From JANOGU01 sp964499865 (lineage in GTDB: Bacteria; Pseudomonadota; Alphaproteobacteria; Rhodobacterales; Rhodobacteraceae): 32,127 nt of DNA. The first letter of the stretch is position 1; every line of letters starts with the position of its first letter. Below the pieces are notes generated by a model. That model was not told the origin of the DNA. It was given only the letters and a program-made list of their open reading frames with translations, and did not search any database. The stretch covers positions 1-32,127 of the forward strand of contig CAZCPY010000020.1 of the NCBI GenBank assembly GCA_964499865.1. Reading direction: 5' to 3'. Positions 23,602 to 30,330 of the stretch are shown one piece after another. The position numbers and the translations under genes were made by a program.

Positions 23602-23647
23602 ACGGATCACCGCAACCTGCCGCGACCTATACAGTTCTGTGATCCGT
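23602..23647. promoter_or_regulatory. Spaced 9-bp inverted repeat upstream of the ABC exporter operon
   Basis: ACGGATCAC (23602-23610) and GTGATCCGT (23639-23647) are perfect inverted arms 28 bases apart. A possible leftward -10 (TATAGG) lies between them. It may be a looped or double regulator site. Confidence 0.4.
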
Positions 23648-23701
23648 CGGCGGTGGCCTTGCGGTGTCCTGCCGTTCCGCGCGCCCCGAAGTTCCGCCAG
23701 C

Positions 23702-25678
23702 TCAGTCTGCGGCCAGCAGGTCCGGGCCACCCGGAACGGCCGTCACCGTGGTTCCGGCAATCGGCGGCAGGGCCGGGTCCAGCCGGTCAAGCGCCGCGGA
23801 TTCGAGCATGTCGAACCCCGCGAGGATGGGGTCAAGCGTCTCGACCGTCGCCGACAGCAGCAGAACCGGCCGGGCATCGGACCCGGCAAGACGGATCCCG
23901 CTGTCCCAGACCCGAAGGACATCCCGCGAGGCAGGCACCCCGGCCCCCGGTCGCGTCAGGGTCGCAAGCGGCGGCCGGCCCAGATGGGTCATCGGCCAGG
24001 GCGCAAGCCGGTCAAGCGGGCTGCGCGTCGGCAGGACGGAATCCGCGACCTCGGCGATCCAGGAATGGCTCGACGCGCTCCAGCCCGCCGATTGCAGCGG
24101 CACAAGCAGGTCGGCAAGCGCCAGGTCGGTCTGCAGGATCATCCGCTCGCCCGGCTCGCCGTCGAGCAGGATCCGCGTCGTCGGGACCGGTGCCTTGCCG
24201 GCCAGCCAGTCGCTGCGCGCCAGCGTCACCACGGCGGGGCGGACGGTGTAGAAGGCCGCCACCCTCGTGTAGTCGCGCACAAGATAGCTGCCGTAGACCC
24301 CGGTCAGGGTGACAAGAATGGCGACGGCAAGCCCACGTCCCGGCATCCGGGCGCGGGCGGCGCGGGTCAGGACCGCAACCGCCATCAGGACGACAGCGCC
24401 GAACAGGATGCCCGCGATGACATCCGTGGGCCAGTGCGCACCGAGATACACGCGCGAGACCGCGATCACGAGGACAAGGGCGGCCGCGGCCCCGTAGACC
24501 AGACCGCGCAGCCGGGCGTGCAGCGTCGAGGCGACCAGAAGGGCGGCGACCCCCAGGATCACCGTCGCGTGGGTGGCGTGACCGGACGGAAAGCTGAACG
24601 CCTCGGCCCCGCTGTACAAAGGCGTCGGACGCGCGCGCTGCACCAGAAGCTTCATCGCCGGGACAAAGGCCAGGGTAGAGGCGAAGGCGCTCGCCAGCAC
24701 GGCCGCAAGCCGCCAGTCGCGCAGGAACGCCACATAGCCCAGGATCACCGCCGCCAGCGGGAACAGCACCCGCCCGTCGGCCAGCATGGTGAAGCCAAGA
24801 AAGATCCGCGTGGCAAGGTCGGACTGGTTCGCCCGAAGCCAGCCGGACATCGCGGCATCCGCGCGGGCGAGTTCGGGGTCCAGCAGGATCATCGCCGCAA
24901 GGATCACCAGCCCGGCACCTGCCGCGATGGCCAGCATCGCTTCGGCCAGACTGCCGGACGGGCTGCTTGCCTGTGCCAGATGCCGCGCGATCCAGCGCCG
25001 CCATGGCCGGTCGGACGTGGCCAGACGCGACGCCGCCCGCTGGCTGAGTTCGGCCAGTTTCGGCGCCGCCCGTCTCGCAAGAAGCCGGGCGGTGAACCAG
25101 GCCAGGGTCGCCAGGACAAGGACGCCGAGGAAAAGCTCGATGACCTTGGGGTTGGCGGTCGCCGCCACGCCAAGACCGCGCCCGATCAGCATCGACGGGA
25201 AGACCTGCGCCCCCGACCACACCAGGGCGGACAGCACGTTGACCACGAAAAAGCGCAAGGGTGGCATTCCGGCCATCCCGGCAACGGTGGGCAGGATCGC
25301 CTTCACCACCGGCACGAAGCGCGCAAGGAAGATGCTCAGGCTGCCATGGCGGGCAAAGAAGCTTTCCCCCTTGACCAGCAGGTCCGGGTGGGTCGCAAGT
25401 GGCCAGACCGATGTCAGATGCCGCTTGCCGCGTCGCCCGATCCAGAACGACAGCGCGTCCCCGGCAATGGCGCCAAGGGCGCTGGCGATCAGCACGGGAA
25501 ACAGCCCCAGCTTGCCCAGCCCGACCAGCGCCCCCGCGCCGATCATGATCGGTGTCGAGGGGACGAAGAGGCCGATGAACAGCATCGCCTCGCCGAAGGC
25601 CACGAGGAACAGGATCAGGATGGCAAGGGTCGGATTGGCAGACAGATAGTCGGTGATGCTGGTGACAAACTGGGTCAT
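23702..25678 (-). CDS. DedA - PAP2 phosphatase - LssY triple-domain membrane protein
   Basis: A 658-residue inner-membrane protein. Residues about 1-205 are a DedA/SNARE-associated domain ('FGEAMLFIGLFVPSTPIMIGAG', 'RFVPVVKAILPTVAGM'), a family that includes lipid flippases. Residues about 235-450 are a PAP2 phosphatase with all three motifs: K-x6-RP (KLLVQRARP, about 343), PSGH (about 366) and SR-x5-H-x3-D (SRVYLGAHWPTD, about 410). Residues about 465-650 match the LssY C-terminal domain. The protein would dephosphorylate and perhaps flip an isoprenyl or lipid phosphate. It lies 81 bases after the GT2 gene and probably belongs to the same operon; GT products are built on undecaprenyl phosphate, which it could recycle. 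Confidence 0.88.
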   Translation of the reverse strand: MTQFVTSITDYLSANPTLAILILFLVAFGEAMLFIGLFVPSTPIMIGAGALVGLGKLGLFPVLIASALGAIAGDALSFWIGRRGKRHLTSVWPLATHPDLLVKGESFFARHGSLSIFLARFVPVVKAILPTVAGMAGMPPLRFFVVNVLSALVWSGAQVFPSMLIGRGLGVAATANPKVIELFLGVLVLATLAWFTARLLARRAAPKLAELSQRAASRLATSDRPWRRWIARHLAQASSPSGSLAEAMLAIAAGAGLVILAAMILLDPELARADAAMSGWLRANQSDLATRIFLGFTMLADGRVLFPLAAVILGYVAFLRDWRLAAVLASAFASTLAFVPAMKLLVQRARPTPLYSGAEAFSFPSGHATHATVILGVAALLVASTLHARLRGLVYGAAAALVLVIAVSRVYLGAHWPTDVIAGILFGAVVLMAVAVLTRAARARMPGRGLAVAILVTLTGVYGSYLVRDYTRVAAFYTVRPAVVTLARSDWLAGKAPVPTTRILLDGEPGERMILQTDLALADLLVPLQSAGWSASSHSWIAEVADSVLPTRSPLDRLAPWPMTHLGRPPLATLTRPGAGVPASRDVLRVWDSGIRLAGSDARPVLLLSATVETLDPILAGFDMLESAALDRLDPALPPIAGTTVTAVPGGPDLLAAD

Positions 25679-25759
25679 GCGTGACGGTTCCGGCGGGGTG
25701 CCGGGGATCGACGGGTGAAGGGCCTGTCGATCCCCGGGGCCGCGTGACTGGAGGCGAAC

Positions 25760-26521
25760 TCAGGGCTTTCCGTCTGTGACGAAAGGTCCGTCCGGGCCAA
25801 GTTCGCGGGCAACCGGCAGCTTGCGGCGGCGGATCAGCCAGGCTGCCCCCAGCAGATCGACGATCCCGACCAGGGCACGTTGCAGATTGCTGTAGTTGGA
25901 CCGGCCGCCGCGGCGTTCGGCATGATCGACGTCGATCACGAGAACGCTGTAGCCCTCGCGCCGGACCATCGCCGGCATGAAGCGGTGGATGTGATCGAAG
26001 TAGGGCAGGGACAGATAGACCTCGCGCGGGAAGGCCTTCAGTCCGCAGCCGCTGTCGCGCACGCCGTCGTGCAGCAGCGCGCCGCGGATGCCGTTGGCGA
26101 TCCGCGACCCGATGCGGCGCGTCCAGCGGTCCTGCCGCTTGCGGCGCTGGCCCTGCACGAGGCCCGGCCTCTTTGCGCCGCTGTCCGTGAGCGGTGCCAG
26201 CAGCCGGGGCAGATCGGCCGGCGGGTTCTGCCCGTCGGCATCCAGCGTGGCGATGATCCTGCCCCGTGCCGCAAGGATTCCGGTCCTGAGGGCGGCGGAC
26301 TGGCCGCAGGACCGCTCATGCCGGATCAGCCGCAGTCCGGGCAGGGCCGCCATCGCCGCCGTGACCGCCGATGCGGTCGTGTCGGTTGAGCCGTCGTCGA
26401 CGACGATGATCTCGTGCGCCGTCGCGGACAGCGCCGCGGCGATGTCGGTCAAGAGCGAGCCGATCGCGACGGCCTCGTTGCGGGCAGGCAGGACAACGGA
26501 AACCGTCGGCGCATCCGTCAT
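25760..26521 (-). CDS. Glycosyltransferase family 2 (DPM/ArnC-like)
   Basis: A 253-residue cytoplasmic, membrane-associated glycosyltransferase with the GT-A fold. It has VSVVLPARNE at the start, VDDGSTD at 41-47, the metal-binding DAD at 94-96 (TLDADGQNPP), and the acceptor-site pattern RDSGCGLKAFPREV. It resembles dolichyl/undecaprenyl-phosphate sugar transferases but has only one hydrophobic stretch (VGIVDLLGAAWLI) instead of the two helices of ArnC. It probably makes the polyprenyl-phosphate sugar used by the adjacent GT39 enzyme. The ATG at 26521 overlaps the GT39 stop by four bases. Confidence 0.88.
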   Translation of the reverse strand: MTDAPTVSVVLPARNEAVAIGSLLTDIAAALSATAHEIIVVDDGSTDTTASAVTAAMAALPGLRLIRHERSCGQSAALRTGILAARGRIIATLDADGQNPPADLPRLLAPLTDSGAKRPGLVQGQRRKRQDRWTRRIGSRIANGIRGALLHDGVRDSGCGLKAFPREVYLSLPYFDHIHRFMPAMVRREGYSVLVIDVDHAERRGGRSNYSNLQRALVGIVDLLGAAWLIRRRKLPVARELGPDGPFVTDGKP

Positions 26522-28071
26522 GACTGCGGCTCGACGCCGTAGACGAACCATCGGTCGCCCTGGAGGATGTCTTCGCGCAGAAGCCGCAGTCCGGGCGAAG
26601 CGATCGGGGATTTGCCAAGCACCAGGCTGCCCGGACGCCCTGCGATCCAGGCGGCAAGGGCGCCGGGATCCCGCAGGACGGTCACGGGTTCGGACAGGCG
26701 GGCAGAAAAGCTGAACTGCCCATCATAGCCCCGGTCAAGCGTGGCGATGCCCCGCCCGTCGTAGACCGACAGCAGGCCCGCCAGCCGAGCGGGGTCGTTC
26801 GCGGCCCAGACCGTCTGAAACGCGACCAGCAGGAAGGCGACCAGCGTGGCGGGCGCCACCGGGATGCGTGCGGCCTGCCGGGAGCGGGCCGTGGCCACCA
26901 GCACCAGCGCCGTCGCCACGGTGACCGTCGCGAGCGCCAGTTCCAGCGGGCCCACCCCGTCCGACAGGGCCTTCGGGCCATAGCCCAGGGCCGCCGCCGC
27001 GCCAAGGCCAAGGATCGCTATGGCGGGCAGCATCGGGACAAACCGCGTCCAGCGCCCGGGGGCCGCCCCGGTCCCGCGCGACAGCAGCAGCGCCAGCGCG
27101 GCAAGTTCCGGGACCAGGTAGTGGATCTGCTTGCCGCTGATCAGGCTGAAAGCGGCCAGCGCGCCAAGGGCCCAGGCCAGCAGGAACCGTTCGGCCGACC
27201 CCTTGTCCCTTGGCCAGAGGCTTGCCGCCTCGCGTCCCCAGCCCCAGGGCCAGAGAAACAGCGGCAAGAGCGCGACAAAGAACCAGAGCGGCCGGTCATG
27301 GGCAAAGGAGGCGACCATGCGCCCGGCGCTTTGCCGCCACAGGATGTCGTTGCGATACTGCGCATCCCCGAAGACCAGCGCCGGCACCAGCCACAGGCTG
27401 AGCAGCGCCAGCGCCACCAGCACCCCGAGGCCGACGCCCGCCGCCATGTCGCGCCGACGTGCGGTGCCATCGGCAGGCCGCCACAGCGGAAAGGCCAGCG
27501 CGACCGGCAGGACATGGACCAGGATGACCGGCCCCTTGGCCAGCACGCCGAAGGCCAGCGCCACACCCAGCCAGACCGCCGCGCGCCAGCCCGGCTGCCG
27601 GGCCATGGTCCACAGGGCCAGCATTGCCGCAAGGACCGCGACGGTCAGCAATGCGTCGAACATCGTGGCCGACCCGTAGGCCAGGAACACGCCGCCGGTG
27701 GCGACGGTCCAGGCCGTCCGCCCCTCGCGTTCGGGAGCCTCGGGCCAGAGCCTGGTTGCCAGACGGGCCGCCATCAGGATGACCGCAACCCCCGCCATCG
27801 GCCCGACCAGCCGGGCCGCGAACTCGCTTGGGCCGGTGACCAGCCAGACCAGATTGACCAGCCAGAACAGAAGCGGCGGCTTGTCGCTGTAGATCTCGCC
27901 GTTGAGGTGCGGCACGATCTTCGAGCCGCCCTGCCACATCTCCCAGGCGACGGTCAGATAGCGGGTCTCGTCGATCGGCAGCAATGGCCGGAGGGCGAGC
28001 AACGCCACGGCGATGCCAAGGAATGCCAGCGCCGCCGCGACGGGCCGATGGTGCCACCCGGCGCGCGTCAT
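26518..28071 (-). CDS. ArnT-like glycosyltransferase family 39 membrane protein
   Basis: A 517-residue inner-membrane enzyme with about twelve helices and the catalytic Asp34-Glu35 in the first periplasmic loop (PIDETRYLTVAWEMW), followed by 'YSDKPPLLFWL'. These are hallmarks of the ArnT/PMT-type family, which move a sugar from polyprenyl phosphate to lipid A or to other periplasmic acceptors. With the GT2 gene it makes a donor-plus-transferase pair. It overlaps both neighbours by four bases (ATGA junctions). Confidence 0.88.
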   Translation of the reverse strand: MTRAGWHHRPVAAALAFLGIAVALLALRPLLPIDETRYLTVAWEMWQGGSKIVPHLNGEIYSDKPPLLFWLVNLVWLVTGPSEFAARLVGPMAGVAVILMAARLATRLWPEAPEREGRTAWTVATGGVFLAYGSATMFDALLTVAVLAAMLALWTMARQPGWRAAVWLGVALAFGVLAKGPVILVHVLPVALAFPLWRPADGTARRRDMAAGVGLGVLVALALLSLWLVPALVFGDAQYRNDILWRQSAGRMVASFAHDRPLWFFVALLPLFLWPWGWGREAASLWPRDKGSAERFLLAWALGALAAFSLISGKQIHYLVPELAALALLLSRGTGAAPGRWTRFVPMLPAIAILGLGAAAALGYGPKALSDGVGPLELALATVTVATALVLVATARSRQAARIPVAPATLVAFLLVAFQTVWAANDPARLAGLLSVYDGRGIATLDRGYDGQFSFSARLSEPVTVLRDPGALAAWIAGRPGSLVLGKSPIASPGLRLLREDILQGDRWFVYGVEPQS

Positions 28072-28346
28072 TGCTTCACGCCCGCCTTTGCGCTGGCCCG
28101 GATCAGCATGAGATTGCGCAGGTAGACGATCAGGCCGAACGCCTGGCCGGTGATGAACACCGGGTCCTGCCGCCAGAGCGCGTAGCTCAGCAGCGTGGCG
28201 CCACCGGCCAGCGAGAACCACCAGAAGACATAGGGCACGATGCTTTCCCGCCGGACTTCGCTGACGATCCACTGCACGAGGAAGCGGGCGGAGAAGAGGG
28301 CCTGGCCAAGAAAGCCGATCGTGAGCCAGAAGGTTTCGGAGAGCAT
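28068..28346 (-). CDS. LAB_N (lipid A biosynthesis N-terminal) membrane protein
   Basis: A 92-residue inner-membrane protein with three helices. It matches the LAB_N domain: GFLGQALFSARFLVQWIVSE, then 'PYVFWWFSLAGGATLLSYALWRQDPVFITGQAFGLIVYLRNLMLI'. The domain occurs alone or fused to LpxB and next to lipid-modifying glycosyltransferases; its activity is undefined. AGAGG five bases before the ATG at 28346 supports this start over an ATG eight codons earlier (28370). It is the first gene of the leftward operon LAB_N, GT39, GT2 and probably DedA-PAP2-LssY. Confidence 0.85.
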   Translation of the reverse strand: MLSETFWLTIGFLGQALFSARFLVQWIVSEVRRESIVPYVFWWFSLAGGATLLSYALWRQDPVFITGQAFGLIVYLRNLMLIRASAKAGVKQ

Positions 28347-28459
28347 CGGGGCCTCTGCGGTTTGGTGCATGGCTGCCGCGCCACACGCGTGGACGACAGA
28401 CGACAGGATGGGCCTTCACCTGCCCGGTTCCGTCCTGATGGCCTGCCGTTCCGACGGGT

Positions 28460-28487
28460 CTCTTACGGGAAGATTACAGTTCTGCAA
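28460..28487 (-). promoter_or_regulatory. Candidate promoter of the envelope glycosylation operon
   Basis: Reading leftward, TTGCAG, a 16-base spacer and TAAGAG. Two GTAA half-sites 11 bases apart lie in the spacer, the spacing expected for direct repeats bound by OmpR-type regulators. Weak -10; treat as a candidate. Confidence 0.3.
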
Positions 28488-28605
28488 GGTTTGCCGATCG
28501 ACTGATGTCGCCCGGGATCGAGCCTTGCGACAAAAACCTTGCCGCGGGGCTTTCCGGAGGCCCGGCCGGAACGGCCGTTACCGCAAGCACGGCAAGTCAG
28601 GACGA

Positions 28606-28634
28606 TTGACTTGTAACGGTCGCTACATTATCGA
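28606..28634 (+). promoter_or_regulatory. Candidate chrB promoter with operator in the spacer
   Basis: TTGACT (28606-28611), 17 bases, TATCGA (28629-28634). The spacer is filled by the imperfect palindrome TGTAACGGTCGCTACA (28612-28627). Transcription would start about at the ATG (28642), giving a leaderless mRNA. Confidence 0.5.
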
Positions 28635-28641
28635 AGTGCGC

Positions 28642-28979
28642 ATGACCGATGTCGCATGGCTTCTGATGACCTACAAGGTCCCGGCCGAACCTTCGGCACG
28701 GCGCATCGCCATCTGGCGGCGGCTGAAGGGGATGGGGGCCATCTATCTTCAGAACGGCGTCTGCGTCCTGCCGCGCACGGATGACCACATCCGCCGCCTG
28801 AAGATGGTCGAGAACGATATCGACGAGGCAAGGGGCGAAAGCGTGATCCTGCAGACCGTGGCGCTGGACCCCGGCCAGGAGGCCAAGGTCGTGGGCCGCT
28901 TCAAGGCGGAGCGCGACGAGGCCTATGCCGAGTTCATCGACAAATGCGACGACTTCGAGCGCGAGGTCGCCAAGGAGAT
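28642..28979 (+). CDS. chrB: ChrB-type chromate resistance protein, 3' part lost in assembly gap
   Basis: The first 112 residues match the N-terminal domain of ChrB (MTDVAWLLMTYKVPAEPSAR, then 'IAIWRRLKGMGAIYLQNGVCVLP'), a chromate-responsive protein that regulates or assists chromate efflux. The helical continuation (GRFKAERDEAYAEFIDKCDDFEREVAKE) runs into the N block. The frame happens to stay open across the 100 Ns into a transporter, but that fusion is an artefact of the placeholder length. A GTG two codons earlier is the alternative start. Confidence 0.8.
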
Positions 28980-29079
28980 NNNNNNNNNNNNNNNNNNNNN
29001 NNNNNNNNNNNNNNNNNNNNNNNNNNNNNNNNNNNNNNNNNNNNNNNNNNNNNNNNNNNNNNNNNNNNNNNNNNNNNNN
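28980..29079. other. 100-N assembly gap
   Basis: Exactly 100 Ns, the common placeholder for a scaffold join of unknown length. It hides the end of chrB and the start of the MFS gene, and possibly more. Confidence 0.99.
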
Positions 29080-30114
29080 GTGATCGAGGGCATCGCCGAG
29101 GCGACGGCGGCGATCACCAAGGTGTTTTCCGGCGCGCTGTCCGACCGGATCGGGCGGCGCAAGGAACTGGCGGCCATCGGCTACGGGCTGGCGGCCTTCA
29201 CCAAGCCGGTCTTCCCGCTCGCACCCTCGATCGGCTGGCTGGTCGCGGCGCGGTTCATCGACCGGGTGGGCAAGGGCATAAGGGGTGCGCCGCGCGATGC
29301 GCTGGTGGCCGACCTTGCCCCGGAAGGGCGGCGCGGCGCGGCCTTCGGCCTGCGGCAGTCGCTGGACACGCTGGGGGCCTTTCTCGGGCCGCTGCTGGCC
29401 ATCGGGCTGATGTGGGTCTTTGCCAATGATTTCCAGTCGGTGTTCTGGGTGGCGGTGATCCCGGCCTTTCTGGCCCTGGGCCTGATCCTGTTCGCCGTGC
29501 ATGAGCCGCCCCGCCCGGCAGGGCTGCGCCGTGTCCGCAACCCGCTGTCGCGGGCCGAGCTGCGCCTTCTGGGCGGCACCTACTGGGCGGTGGTCGCGGT
29601 GGCGGCGGTCTTCACACTGGCGCGGTTTTCCGAGGCCTTCCTGATCCTGCGGGCCGGGGAGCTGGGCCTGCCCCTGATGCTGGTGCCGCTGGTTCTGGTA
29701 GGCATGAACGCGGTCTATGCGCTGTCGGCCTGGCCCGCGGGCGTGCTGTCGGACCGGATGAGCCGTCCGGCCCTGCTTCTGGCCGGGCTGGCCGTCCTGA
29801 TCGCCGCCGATCTGGCGCTGGCGCTGGCTCCCGGCCTGGTCGGCCTTGGCCTTGGCATCGCGCTTTGGGGGCTGCACATGGGGCTGACGCAGGGGCTCTT
29901 GGCGGCGCTGGTGGCCGAGGCGGTCCCGGCCGAGTTGCGCGGCACGGCCTATGGCATGTTCAACCTGGTCACCGGCGCAGCACTCCTTCTGGCCAGCGTG
30001 ATTGCGGGCGGGCTTTGGCAGGTCTTCGGGTCCGGGGCCACCTTCCTTGCCGGAGCCGGGTTTGCGCTGGTCGCGGCCCTTGGCCTCATCCCGCTGCGCA
30101 AGCGGCTGGCGTGA
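29080..30114 (+). CDS. MFS transporter, N terminus missing (gap)
   Basis: About 344 visible residues of a major facilitator permease. The visible part begins in the N-terminal half with the loop 2-3 signature GALSDRIGRRKEL, and includes 'RFIDRVGKGIRGAPRDALVAD', a motif common in MFS proteins found beside chrB. The C-terminal half repeats the signature as GVLSDRMSRPALL. One or two N-terminal helices are hidden by the Ns. A chrB-MFS pair in this order is a frequent arrangement, so efflux of chromate or a related oxyanion is a reasonable guess; the substrate is not shown by sequence. Confidence 0.85.
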   Translation: MIEGIAEATAAITKVFSGALSDRIGRRKELAAIGYGLAAFTKPVFPLAPSIGWLVAARFIDRVGKGIRGAPRDALVADLAPEGRRGAAFGLRQSLDTLGAFLGPLLAIGLMWVFANDFQSVFWVAVIPAFLALGLILFAVHEPPRPAGLRRVRNPLSRAELRLLGGTYWAVVAVAAVFTLARFSEAFLILRAGELGLPLMLVPLVLVGMNAVYALSAWPAGVLSDRMSRPALLLAGLAVLIAADLALALAPGLVGLGLGIALWGLHMGLTQGLLAALVAEAVPAELRGTAYGMFNLVTGAALLLASVIAGGLWQVFGSGATFLAGAGFALVAALGLIPLRKRLA

Positions 30115-30147
30115 TCCCGGACTGCCCGAGGCGGGTGGCGGCGGTGC

Positions 30148-30176
30148 TTGCCCGACGTGCCGGGGGGGCGTATCGT
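30148..30176 (+). promoter_or_regulatory. Candidate promoter with G-tract operator for the metal repressor remnant
   Basis: TTGCCC (30148-30153), 17 bases, TATCGT (30171-30176); the ATG at 30183 is seven bases on, so a leaderless transcript is likely. A run of seven G (30162-30168) lies in the spacer; RcnR-class repressors bind G-tract operators. Confidence 0.45.
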
Positions 30177-30182
30177 CGCGAC

Positions 30183-30329
30183 ATGCCAGAGGATCATGCC
30201 CACGCCGGCCACCCGGCCATCGCCGCGCGGCTGAAGCGGGCGCCGATCCACGATCACTTCGGCCATCGTGTCACCTCGGGTGGCGGCCACGACCCGGGCG
30301 ACAGGACGGCCATGACGAAGTTTCTCTGA
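30183..30329 (+). pseudogene. RcnR/DmeR (FrmR-family) metal repressor with internal deletion
   Basis: A 48-residue frame. The N terminus (MPEDHAHAGHPAIAARLKRA) is the typical start of DmeR/RcnR-class Ni/Co repressors, and the next residues (PIHDHFGHRV) match the later IHDHxxHC motif of the same family. The roughly 40 residues normally between them, holding the conserved metal-site Cys and most of helix 2, are absent, and the end (TAMTKFL) is shortened too. The late Cys is Arg here. A full-length member has about 90 residues. In-frame loss leaves an open frame one base before the NreB-like gene. It is probably non-functional, leaving the exporter unregulated, unless the mini-protein has gained a new role. 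Confidence 0.7.
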
Positions 30330-30330
30330 C

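Noticed and set aside
23549..25684. 711-residue plus-strand frame
   Set aside because: Antisense shadow of the DedA-PAP2-LssY gene; low-complexity Arg/Gln/Gly composition and no motifs.
25701..25737. 12-bp stem (CCGGGGATCGAC / GTCGATCCCCGG) after the GT2 gene
   Set aside because: The 13-base loop and lack of any T-tract argue against an intrinsic terminator; it may be an mRNA structure within the operon.
28240..30114. 624-residue open frame spanning the N block
   Set aside because: It joins chrB and an MFS gene only through placeholder Ns; the part before 28642 is non-coding upstream sequence.
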